This document shows, one piece after another, positions 1 through 5,635 of a stretch of DNA of 5,635 bases. Under the pieces are notes generated by a model. The model saw only the letters and a program-made list of their open reading frames with translations, did no database searches and was not told the DNA's origin. The DNA is taken from NCBI GenBank assembly GCA_023430845.1, contig JAEYYJ010000118.1:1-5635 (forward strand), given 5' to 3'. The position numbers were made by a program, and so were the translations under genes. This DNA comes from Pseudomonadota bacterium. GTDB lineage: Bacteria > Pseudomonadota > Alphaproteobacteria > Rhizobiales > Hyphomicrobiaceae. Each line of letters begins with the position of its first letter. Positions within the stretch are counted from its first letter, which is position 1.

Positions 1-52
1 CGTTCAGTGTGGGAATAGAACCATACGGAATTGCCAAATCAGCGGAGACTGC

Positions 53-841
53 ATGACCCTTGTGAACTGGAGCGCGCGAACTGCGTTCGCGGCCGCATTG
101 TTATTTGCATCATTCGTCCCCACCCAGGCGCAAACCACCTCCGAACGCCCCCTCTGGGATGGCATGTATGTCGGGCTCAACCTCGGCTACGCGCGAGGCT
201 CCAGCGACGCGAGCGCAATAGTTCCACCAACTTCCCTTATGAACATTGCGGGGAGAGACACGGTAGCCGCAGTCGCAAATGGGAGCTTCTCCGATGGCGC
301 GATGCTGGGAGGGCTGACTTTTGGCGTTGCGCGTCGGACGGGCCAGTTCGTGCTTGGAATTGAAGCGGACCTGGGTGCGTTCGGCTTCGACGGAAAACGT
401 GACACCGGCGTGGTCGCCAGCGGATTTAACGGGCGCGCAGTCGATAGTGTTTCCTCCGATTGGCTAGCGACCGTCAGGCTGCGTTTAGGTTATGCGGCAG
501 CCTCCTCGCTTTTCTATCTGACTACCGGTCCGGCTTTCTCCAATATCTCGATATCGAGAAACGTCGACTGGTCGGCTGCGGATCCTTGCCCCACGGCTGA
601 GCTTGGGCTGCGGCGCTGCCACGCCGGGAAAGATGACCTTCAGGCAGGCTGGACCATCGGGGGAGGGCTCGAACACGCCCTTTCTCAGAACTGGACGATC
701 AAAGCCGAGTATCTCTACGTCGATTTTGGCGATGCGAAGTTCCGCACCCGGAACGCTGCCGAACCCAATCAGCAATGGATCGACCACAAGATCGACTTGA
801 ACATGCACATTGGCCGTATGGGCGTGAACTACAGGTTCTGA
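53..841 (+). CDS. Outer membrane beta-barrel protein (Omp25/Omp31-like, OMP_b-brl family)
   Basis: A 262-residue exported protein, probably an 8-stranded barrel in the outer membrane with a structural or surface role; no enzymatic function is implied. The N-terminus is a classic signal peptide: a short polar start with R9, a hydrophobic core at residues 10-22 (AFAAALLFASFVP), and a likely cleavage after TQA at residue 26. The mature part opens with WDGMYVGLNLGYARG (35-49), the usual first strand of alphaproteobacterial barrel proteins. The motif WTIGGGLEHAL followed by NWTIKAEYLYVDFGD (about 200-227) is characteristic of the Omp25/31 group. The chain ends in NYRF, a C-terminal aromatic residue as recognised by the BAM assembly machinery. 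C179 and C189 flank a probable outer loop. The ATG is preceded by GGAG at 44-47 with a 5-base spacer, which supports this start. The downstream neighbour is convergent, so this looks monocistronic. The exact subfamily is uncertain. Confidence 0.9.
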   Translation: MTLVNWSARTAFAAALLFASFVPTQAQTTSERPLWDGMYVGLNLGYARGSSDASAIVPPTSLMNIAGRDTVAAVANGSFSDGAMLGGLTFGVARRTGQFVLGIEADLGAFGFDGKRDTGVVASGFNGRAVDSVSSDWLATVRLRLGYAAASSLFYLTTGPAFSNISISRNVDWSAADPCPTAELGLRRCHAGKDDLQAGWTIGGGLEHALSQNWTIKAEYLYVDFGDAKFRTRNAAEPNQQWIDHKIDLNMHIGRMGVNYRF

Positions 842-886
842 GGCTGGGGCGCCGCCTGTCCAGCTCGGTTCCTCCAAATCAGGCAA

Positions 887-914
887 GCTGTTGGCAGCTC
901 AATCTGCCAACAGC
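887..914. terminator. Perfect 11-bp hairpin between convergent genes, probable bidirectional terminator
   Basis: GCTGTTGGCAG at 887-897 is the exact reverse complement of CTGCCAACAGC at 904-914, with a 6-base loop (898-903). The stop codon of the minus-strand CoA ligase (899-901) lies in the loop. The structure sits about 45 bases past the end of the barrel gene, so it could end transcription from both sides. No strong T-run follows on either strand, so it is not a textbook intrinsic terminator. It could instead protect 3' ends from exonucleases. The inverted repeat itself is directly visible; the terminator role is inferred. Confidence 0.7.
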
Positions 915-2989
915 ACCGCCAGACCATCGACCGCCACCGCGCCCTGCCCCTTCGCGCGCACGATAACCGGATTGATCTCGGCTTCGGCGATCTGTGGCGC
1001 GTCCGACAAAGCAAGTTGCGAGACCGCGACAACGATAGCTGCCAGTGCATCGAGATCGCCTTCTGGCAAACCACGAAAACCGCGCAGTGGCGCAAAGCCC
1101 TTCACCTCGGCGATCATGGCGCGTGCGGCCTGGAGATCGACGGGCGCGGGGCGCACAGCGACGTCGCCGTAGACCTCCGCGAGAATGCCGCCGACGCCGA
1201 CCGCGACGAGCGGCCCGACGCGCGGATCGCGCCGGAAACCCACGATGGCCTCGCCGAGCCCCTTGATCATTTCCTGCACGACAACGCCGTCAATGCGCGC
1301 GCCCGGCACCTTTTTCGGCACGTCGGTCAGCAGAGACGTGACCGTCGACTTCAGTGCCGCAGCATCGGCGATACCAACCTTCACGCCGCCGACTTCGCTC
1401 TTGTGGGCAATGTCCGCCGAGAGGATTTTCGCGACCACGGGATAGCTCAGCTTCAGCGCGTCGACGCCAGCCGCGTCACTCACCTGCGCGATAACCGGCA
1501 CCGGTACGCCGAGCGCGGAGAACAGCTCCAGCGCCCGCTGCTCGTTCAAGGTTGCAGCGCCCTTTGCGCGATCGAGGCAAGTGCGCGCCGCTTTGGGTAG
1601 CGGCGTCGTCGATTTCTCGCGCGGCAGTGTCCAGTCGAGATAGGCGCCGAGGGCGTCGGCGCAGGCTTCCGGCGTGCGAAAACCGGCAATACCAGCACTC
1701 GCCAGCAGCTCGAGCGAGCGCTGTGCGTTCGGCAGCAGGAACGCCACGATCGGTTTCTCGGCGGTTGCCCATTTGGCGAGTGGCGCCACCGCCAGCTCCG
1801 GGAAATACTCGGCGGACGAGCCGACACCAACGACCACCGCATCGACGCGCGGATCGGCCATGAAGTTCGACATGACCGTGTCGACGACCTCAGGCTTGGT
1901 GCCAGCCATGGTCACGTCGGCGATCGGCGAACCCGGCGCGACATCAATCTTGAAAGCGGCAAGGCCCTCACTCAGTGCCTCCGCTGCCGGCACGACCTCG
2001 ATGCCGCGCGAGCCGAGATGATCCACCACAAGCGCCGCGGCACCGCCTGTCGTCGTCGTGACAGCGACGCGCTTGCCCTTCGGCGGCTTGCGCCCTTTTA
2101 GAAGCAGCGGCGCCTCGATGAGGCTCTCGAAATGATCGAGCCTCATGATGCCGCAGTCCGCGAGGAAGGCATCGAGCGCGCGCGTCTCGCCGACCATGGC
2201 GCCGGTGTGCGATTGCGCAAGCGCCTGGCCGAGATCCGAACGGCCGAGCACATACGCCATGACAGGCTTGCCAACCGCGTGCGCTTTCCGCGCCATCTCG
2301 GCGACGCCGACCGGATCGCGCATGGTCTCGAGGAAGAGCAGAATTACGTCGGTATCGGGATCATCCACCAACATGGACGCGATCTCGCCGACCGTCAGGT
2401 CACACTCATTGCCGATGGAGACCAATGTCGAGAAACCGATGCCGCGTGCCTCGCCGCGGCTGACCAGCGCGCCGATCATCGAGCCCGATTGCGAGACGAG
2501 GCCCGTGCGGCCCTTCGGCAGGCGCTCGCGCTCCAGCACCGCATTGGCCGAGAGTGTCAGCGGCCAATGCGTGTTGATGACGCCCAGGCTGTTCGGGCCA
2601 ATGAGGCGGACGCCACCCTCGCGCGCCGTGGCAATCAGCTCTGCCTGCCGTGCCTTGCCGGCGTCTCCGCCCTCCGCAAAACCGCCGGCAAAGATCGTCG
2701 CGCCCGCGACGCCGGCCTTGCCGCAATCGCGGATGGCCTCGATGACCGAATTCGTGCCGAGCATGACGTAGGCATGATCCGGCGGCTCGGGGCAATCGGC
2801 GAGCGAGGCATAGCAGGGCTCGCCGAAGAGCTCTTTGTACCCGGGATTGATGGGGTAGATCGTGCCGTCGAAGCCGTGCTTGCGGAGATAGCGCTGCGGG
2901 CGCGAATTGTTCTTCTTCACGTCACCGGAGGCCCCGACGATGGCGACACGCTCCGGACGCAGCAGACGGTCGGCGAAGGACCTGGTCAT
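899..2989 (-). CDS. Acetate--CoA ligase (ADP-forming) family protein; acyl-CoA synthetase, NDP-forming
   Basis: A 696-residue cytoplasmic enzyme of the family that interconverts acyl-CoA + ADP + Pi with acid + CoA + ATP through a phosphohistidine. The acid substrate cannot be read from the sequence. Domain order is the fused alpha-beta form: CoA-binding Rossmann domain (about 1-140, VAIVGASGD near the N-terminus, GPNSLG 131-136), succinyl-CoA-ligase-like domain (about 155-300, SQSGSM 166-171, SIGNECD 191-197), a linking flavodoxin-like domain (about 305-455), and a C-terminal ATP-grasp domain (about 475-696, HKSEVGGV 529-536, GGILAEVYGD 600-609, EINP 671-674). H261 in SHTGAM is the expected phosphorylated histidine, and E221 and H529 match other family catalytic positions. 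Length is typical. The reading frame stays open for 206 more codons upstream, but ATG 2989 is preferred: GGGAGGAG lies 9 bases before it, homology begins there, and a longer form would run antisense through the methyltransferase. Divergent from the methyltransferase. Confidence 0.92.
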   Translation of the reverse strand: MTRSFADRLLRPERVAIVGASGDVKKNNSRPQRYLRKHGFDGTIYPINPGYKELFGEPCYASLADCPEPPDHAYVMLGTNSVIEAIRDCGKAGVAGATIFAGGFAEGGDAGKARQAELIATAREGGVRLIGPNSLGVINTHWPLTLSANAVLERERLPKGRTGLVSQSGSMIGALVSRGEARGIGFSTLVSIGNECDLTVGEIASMLVDDPDTDVILLFLETMRDPVGVAEMARKAHAVGKPVMAYVLGRSDLGQALAQSHTGAMVGETRALDAFLADCGIMRLDHFESLIEAPLLLKGRKPPKGKRVAVTTTTGGAAALVVDHLGSRGIEVVPAAEALSEGLAAFKIDVAPGSPIADVTMAGTKPEVVDTVMSNFMADPRVDAVVVGVGSSAEYFPELAVAPLAKWATAEKPIVAFLLPNAQRSLELLASAGIAGFRTPEACADALGAYLDWTLPREKSTTPLPKAARTCLDRAKGAATLNEQRALELFSALGVPVPVIAQVSDAAGVDALKLSYPVVAKILSADIAHKSEVGGVKVGIADAAALKSTVTSLLTDVPKKVPGARIDGVVVQEMIKGLGEAIVGFRRDPRVGPLVAVGVGGILAEVYGDVAVRPAPVDLQAARAMIAEVKGFAPLRGFRGLPEGDLDALAAIVVAVSQLALSDAPQIAEAEINPVIVRAKGQGAVAVDGLAVLLAD

Positions 2990-3079
2990 GTGTAAAAGCT
3001 CCTCCCGCAAGTTTCTTATGGCACCTCTAGCCGATCGCGAGCCGCTCGACCATATGTCTGGACACCTGGGAGGTATGAT
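2990..3079. promoter_or_regulatory. Divergent intergenic region with both ribosome binding sites
   Basis: This 90-base gap must hold the promoters for the CoA ligase (leftward) and the methyltransferase operon (rightward). The leftward Shine-Dalgarno is GGGAGGAG, the complement of 2999-3006. The rightward one is GGGAGG at 3068-3073. A short inverted repeat, TGTC-TG-GACA, lies at 3055-3064 just before the rightward ribosome binding site and could be part of an operator, but it is too short to be convincing. I could not pick confident -35/-10 boxes for either direction. Confidence 0.5.
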
Positions 3080-3083
3080 GTGA
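3068..3083 (+). promoter_or_regulatory. Shine-Dalgarno plus ATG-ATG-TGA start-stop element overlapping the GTG start
   Basis: GGGAGG (3068-3073) is followed by ATG (3075), ATG (3078) and TGA (3081-3083) in one frame, giving a two-codon open frame. The methyltransferase GTG start (3080-3082) overlaps the second ATG and the stop in another frame. No upstream ATG is in frame with the methyltransferase, so GTG must be used. The AUG at 3078 is 4 bases and the GUG 6 bases from the Shine-Dalgarno, so the two may compete for initiating ribosomes. The layout is visible in the sequence; any regulatory effect is inferred. Confidence 0.5.
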
Positions 3084-3718
3084 CCACGAATGTCGGACGC
3101 TACGAGCGGATCGCCCCGTTTTACGACTTCCTGGATGGGCCTTTCGAGCGCCAGCGCTATCGTGCGCTGCGGCGGATGCTCTTCGAGGGCATATCTGGGC
3201 AACTGCTCGACGCCGGTATCGGTACGGGCCGGAACTGCGCGTTCTATCCGCCCCAATCGACCGTCACAGGCATCGACATCAGCGCCGCGATGCTCGCGCA
3301 CGCACGGGCGCGCTGTCCTACGCTCGCAGAGGGCGGTCGTCTGTACGAGATGGACGTGACGGACCTGAAATTCCCGGCAGCCTCCTTCGACGCTGCCGTC
3401 TCGAGCTTCCTTTTCTGCGTTCTGCCTGACAACCAGCAGGTGCCGGCGCTCCGCGAACTCGGCCGTGTCGTCAAGCCCGGCGGTCTCATTCGCCTGCTCG
3501 AGTATGTCCGGCCGAGCGGCGGCTTGCGTCGCGCCATCACATACCTCTGGCAGCCGTGGATCGCCTGGGCCTATGGCGCGAGCTACGACCGGCACACCGA
3601 GCAGCATGTCCCTGCGGCGGGGCTCGAACTCGTCGAGAGCCGCTTCGTCGTGGCCGATCTCGTGAAGATGCTGACGGTGCGCGTGGCCGAGCGCCCCGCC
3701 GCATCAGCCGCACCATGA
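3080..3718 (+). CDS. Class I SAM-dependent methyltransferase
   Basis: A 212-residue soluble methyltransferase with a Rossmann fold. Motif I is LLDAGIGTG (42-50), the glycine-rich S-adenosylmethionine loop. The acidic residue at the end of strand 2 is D66 in GIDIS. MDVTDLKFP (91-99, D92) is the adenine-contacting motif. FDAAVSSFLF (103-112) and VKPGG (131-135) complete the usual UbiE/PmtA-like pattern. The N-terminal RYERIAPFYDFLDGPF (8-23) resembles methyltransferases acting on lipids or quinones, such as phosphatidylethanolamine N-methyltransferase, and the segment around 152-165 is hydrophobic and aromatic (YLWQPWIAWAYG), which might contact a membrane substrate. The substrate is not determined. 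The start is GTG, preceded by GGGAGG with a 6-base spacer. The stop overlaps the start of the next gene by ATGA, so the two proteins are probably made from one message by coupled translation. Confidence 0.88.
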   Translation: MTTNVGRYERIAPFYDFLDGPFERQRYRALRRMLFEGISGQLLDAGIGTGRNCAFYPPQSTVTGIDISAAMLAHARARCPTLAEGGRLYEMDVTDLKFPAASFDAAVSSFLFCVLPDNQQVPALRELGRVVKPGGLIRLLEYVRPSGGLRRAITYLWQPWIAWAYGASYDRHTEQHVPAAGLELVESRFVVADLVKMLTVRVAERPAASAAP

Positions 3719-4536
3719 GCGATCCGGTCTTCGAACCATATCTCAAGCGCTGGCGTCTGACGCCGGACGCTGCAGCGATCGTCACGCCCGCAGCGCGCCT
3801 GCTTCCCGTACGTCAGGGCACCATGCCTGCGATGCTGAAAGTCGTCACACTCGATGAGGCCAAGCGCGGCGCCGAGCTGCTCGCGTGGTGGGACGGACAA
3901 GGCGCCGCGCGCGTCTACGAACGCGATGGCGATGCTCTCCTCATGGAGCGCGCGCTCGGCGAACGCTCTCTCGTCGATTTCGCGCGAAGCGGCCGCGATG
4001 ATGAGGCGACGCATATTCTGTGCGACACGATCGCGACCCTGCATCGCCCCCGCGGAAGACCAGCTCCCGACCTCACACCGCTGGATGTGTGGTTCCAACC
4101 CTTGAGCCCCGTCGCACGCACGCATGGCGGCCTGCTCGCGCGCGCGGACGCGGTTGCAGGAGAGCTGCTCACATCGCCCCGCGATATCATGCCCCTGCAC
4201 GGTGACATCCACCACGAGAACGTGCTCGACTTCGGTGCGCGCGGCTGGCTGGCGATCGATCCCCATGCCGTACTCGGCGAGCGCGGCTTCGATTACGCGA
4301 ACATCTTCTGCAATCCCGACCTCGGTGACCCGGCAATTTCAATCGCACGGGACCGCGCCCGTTTCCTCCGCCGCGTCGAGATCGTCGTGGAGCGCTCGGG
4401 CATCGAACGGCAGCGACTTTTGCAGTGGATCCTCGCGTGGTGCGGTCTATCGGCTGCGTGGTTCATAAGCGACGGCGCCAACGCGGACATCGATATCGCC
4501 ATTGCCGCTTTAGCAGCCGCCACAATCGACGACTGA
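3715..4536 (+). CDS. APH(6)/hydroxyurea-resistance family kinase (putative aminoglycoside 6-phosphotransferase)
   Basis: A 273-residue cytoplasmic kinase of the family that includes the streptomycin 6-phosphotransferases StrB/APH(6)-Id, which are about 278 residues long. The catalytic loop is HGDIHHENVLDF (162-173), with D164 the catalytic base and N169 a metal ligand. D182 in AIDP (180-183) is the second metal-binding aspartate. GERGFDYANIFCNPD (188-202) and CGLSAAW (243-249) are family-specific and match StrB-type proteins closely. K42 in MLKV is the likely ATP-contacting lysine, with E54 its probable partner. All key residues are present, so it should be active. Start ATG 3715 overlaps the methyltransferase stop (ATGA). 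No Shine-Dalgarno is visible before it, which fits translational coupling. The frame stays open upstream inside the methyltransferase but homology does not extend there. Chromosomal homologues are common in alphaproteobacteria, so streptomycin may not be the natural substrate. Confidence 0.88.
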   Translation: MSDPVFEPYLKRWRLTPDAAAIVTPAARLLPVRQGTMPAMLKVVTLDEAKRGAELLAWWDGQGAARVYERDGDALLMERALGERSLVDFARSGRDDEATHILCDTIATLHRPRGRPAPDLTPLDVWFQPLSPVARTHGGLLARADAVAGELLTSPRDIMPLHGDIHHENVLDFGARGWLAIDPHAVLGERGFDYANIFCNPDLGDPAISIARDRARFLRRVEIVVERSGIERQRLLQWILAWCGLSAAWFISDGANADIDIAIAALAAATIDD

Positions 4537-4600
4537 GCGACGCCTCGTGAACGTCGCATTGAACGTCTATGGAGTGGAGGGATCTGAGCGAGGTTCGATC
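4537..4600 (+). promoter_or_regulatory. Short intergenic stretch with an 8-bp tandem direct repeat
   Basis: TGAACGTC occurs at 4548-4555 and again at 4560-4567, a spacing of 12 bases. This lies between the kinase stop and the preferred DUF6714 start. No hairpin strong enough for a terminator is seen here, which allows read-through from the kinase. The repeat could be a protein-binding site or chance. Confidence 0.3.
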
Positions 4601-5131
4601 ATGTCAACCGCTGTCGAGATGATCCACGAGGAGATCAGAGCGGTCTTTCCCCCGACGCGGTCGAGACCATTTGAGCCCCTCGTCGCCAGCACGCAGGGCG
4701 ATGAGCCTCTGCAAGTGGCCCGCGCCTTTCAGAGCAAGACGGACTGGACGCTGCTGCGCGACGACTGGCTCGAATCCATACCGTGCGCGCTGCACTTTCT
4801 CTCCAACGAGGCCCTCTGCTTCTACATTCCGGCATTTCTGGAAGCCGATCTGAGGGGACAGCTCAATATGGCCGATCCCGTTTTCACCCTCACGCACGGC
4901 TTTGCGCATGGCATGAGCGATATGCCCATGCGCGGGCGCAATCCGCCGACCTACGGCGACTATGCCCGAGCGCGTTGGGCACCGCTGACTCCGCAACAAG
5001 CGCTTGCAATCGTGCACTACCTGGAGTGGTGCGCGGCGCAAAAGAAGCCGGGAAGCGATGACATCACAGAGGCGCTCCAGGCGTACTGGTACAAACGGGC
5101 CGCCGGCTTGCCGCCCCATACAAGAACCTAA
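4601..5131 (+). CDS. DUF6714 family protein, function unknown
   Basis: A 176-residue protein without signal peptide or membrane segment, probably cytoplasmic. The core W56 LES..CALHFLSNEALCFYIPAFLEADL (about 56-83), then DPVFTLT (92-98), then PQQALAIVHYLEW (131-143) and a final ALQAYW (158-163), is the pattern I associate with DUF6714. The family has no known activity, so none is assigned. Start choice: ATG 4601 has GAGG at 4590-4593 with a 7-base spacer. An in-frame GTG at 4547 would add 18 residues but has no convincing Shine-Dalgarno, and those residues do not look conserved. It lies 64 bases after the kinase on the same strand, so it could be the third gene of that transcript or have its own promoter. 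The family name is given from recall of the sequence pattern and needs a profile search to confirm. Confidence 0.75.
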   Translation: MSTAVEMIHEEIRAVFPPTRSRPFEPLVASTQGDEPLQVARAFQSKTDWTLLRDDWLESIPCALHFLSNEALCFYIPAFLEADLRGQLNMADPVFTLTHGFAHGMSDMPMRGRNPPTYGDYARARWAPLTPQQALAIVHYLEWCAAQKKPGSDDITEALQAYWYKRAAGLPPHTRT

Positions 5132-5138
5132 GATTTAT

Positions 5139-5175
5139 GCAGTAACGTGCACCCTCCGCGTCGGGAGGGTACTGC
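5139..5175. terminator. Bulged hairpin after the DUF6714 gene, possible terminator
   Basis: ACCCTCC (5151-5157) pairs with GGAGGGT (5164-5170) around a 6-base loop. The outer arms GCAGT (5139-5143) and ACTGC (5171-5175) can also pair, leaving a 7-base bulge on the left side. It begins 8 bases after the DUF6714 stop and faces the convergent DUF1398 gene, the right place for termination in either direction. No T-run follows on the + strand, so the terminator role is inferred. Confidence 0.55.
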
Positions 5176-5206
5176 GTGTGGGTCGTGATCAAGCTCTTTG
5201 CCTGAG

Positions 5207-5232
5207 GCACTTACCGGTCTGTCGGGAAGTGC
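5207..5232 (-). terminator. Imperfect hairpin spanning the DUF1398 stop codon
   Basis: GCACTT (5207-5212) pairs with AAGTGC (5227-5232); inside, after one mismatch, CCG (5214-5216) pairs with CGG (5223-5225) around a 6-base loop. The TAA stop of the minus-strand gene (5211-5213) lies in the arm. It is weaker than the hairpin at 887-914 and has no T-run, so it may be only a 3'-end structure or chance. Confidence 0.3.
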
Positions 5233-5618
5233 TTCACGTGCGCCTCCGCTGATCTACCCGAATACACCGCACGCCGCCCGAGAAAAGAAACCGTATAGTG
5301 CGCGCAGCCCGCCGCGCGCACTTTCTCGCAGAAGCCGAGATAGGTGTAGCCCGGCGCGTTCGTCTGGGCTTCGAGAATGGCGGCTTGGATGACATCCGCA
5401 TCGAACTTTATCGCGACCGGCCCGCGTACTGCCGGCGCGGGAAGCTCGACGCTCGCACCGTCGGGCATGTAGTAGGTCGCCGTGCCGCGACGATAGTCCA
5501 CGCAGTAGCTCTCAAAGCCCGCGTCGACGAGTGTCATGACGATCTGCGGAAAATCCATCGTGCCGTTCTCGGCCCCCTGCAGGCAGGCCTCGGCGATAGT
5601 GGTCTTATCGGCGTTCAT
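5211..5618 (-). CDS. DUF1398 family protein (YbcV-like)
   Basis: A 135-residue protein, full length for the DUF1398 family (E. coli YbcV and relatives, often labelled 'phage envelope protein' without experimental support). Diagnostic stretches are TIAEACLQGAENGTMDFPQI (7-26), then AGFESYCVDYRRGTATYYMP (33-52), then YLGFCEKVRAAGCAHYTV (93-110) and LGRRAVYSGRSAEAHVKHFP (113-132). The function is unknown, and there is no signal peptide or membrane segment, so a soluble cytoplasmic protein is likely. The start ATG (complement of 5616-5618) follows AAGGG on the minus strand with a 7-base spacer. It converges on DUF6714 with a 79-base gap. There are no phage genes around it, so the phage label should not be taken as evidence of a prophage. 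The region upstream of the start is cut off by the window end. Confidence 0.87.
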   Translation of the reverse strand: MNADKTTIAEACLQGAENGTMDFPQIVMTLVDAGFESYCVDYRRGTATYYMPDGASVELPAPAVRGPVAIKFDADVIQAAILEAQTNAPGYTYLGFCEKVRAAGCAHYTVSFLGRRAVYSGRSAEAHVKHFPTDR

Positions 5619-5635
5619 GGGTGCACCCTTCTACC

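Noticed and set aside
2132..2995. A 287-codon open frame on the + strand opposite the CoA ligase
   Set aside because: It lies antisense to a clearly conserved gene, shows no recognisable domain and has the arginine-rich, alanine-rich composition of a GC-rich shadow frame.
2990..3607. N-terminal extension of the CoA ligase by 206 codons
   Set aside because: It runs antisense through the methyltransferase, its sequence shows no domain, and the strong Shine-Dalgarno and family homology place the start at 2989.
3556..3714. N-terminal extension of the kinase inside the methyltransferase
   Set aside because: The extra 53 residues are an out-of-frame reading of the methyltransferase; the ATGA overlap and family length support ATG 3715.
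3583..4266. A 227-codon minus-strand frame opposite the methyltransferase and kinase
   Set aside because: It crosses two well-supported genes and has no recognisable motif.
3715..4536. Recently acquired mobile resistance gene
   Set aside because: No insertion sequence, integron or transposase is visible, base composition matches the neighbours, and it is coupled to the upstream chromosomal gene.
5211..5618. Prophage remnant suggested by the common 'phage envelope protein' label of DUF1398
   Set aside because: There are no other phage genes, no integrase and no attachment repeats; the label is historical.

Overview
This is a GC-rich bacterial chromosomal window. Gene density, codon use and protein families fit an alphaproteobacterium, most likely of the order Hyphomicrobiales (Rhizobiales). 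The assignment rests mainly on the Omp25/Omp31-like outer-membrane barrel, the single-chain acyl-CoA synthetase (NDP-forming) and the DUF1398 and DUF6714 proteins. It is an inference; there is no rRNA or other marker gene to confirm it. I see no transposase, integrase, tRNA, CRISPR array or phage structural gene, so it reads as ordinary chromosome.

Layout, left to right: (1) an exported outer-membrane beta-barrel protein on + (53-841). (2) On the opposite strand and convergent with it, a 696-residue acetate--CoA ligase (ADP-forming)-type enzyme (899-2989), whose stop codon lies in the loop of a perfect 11-bp hairpin. (3) A 90-bp divergent intergenic region (2990-3079). (4) On +, a class I SAM-dependent methyltransferase (3080-3718) that overlaps by 4 bases (ATGA) an APH(6)/hydroxyurea-family small-molecule kinase (3715-4536). 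After 64 bases comes a DUF6714 protein (4601-5131). (5) Convergent with these, on -, a DUF1398 protein (5211-5618), with hairpins between and across the two 3' ends.

How the genes work together: the methyltransferase and kinase are almost certainly co-translated, and DUF6714 may share their transcript. The kinase belongs to the family that inactivates streptomycin by 6-phosphorylation, so this may be an intrinsic, chromosomal aminoglycoside-kinase homologue. Its true substrate and any link to the methyltransferase are unknown. The CoA ligase and the barrel protein look like independent single-gene units.

I found no clear new multi-gene system. The points most worth a second look are the methyltransferase-kinase pair, the ATGATGTG start region of the methyltransferase, and the hairpins that straddle stop codons at both convergent gene junctions.
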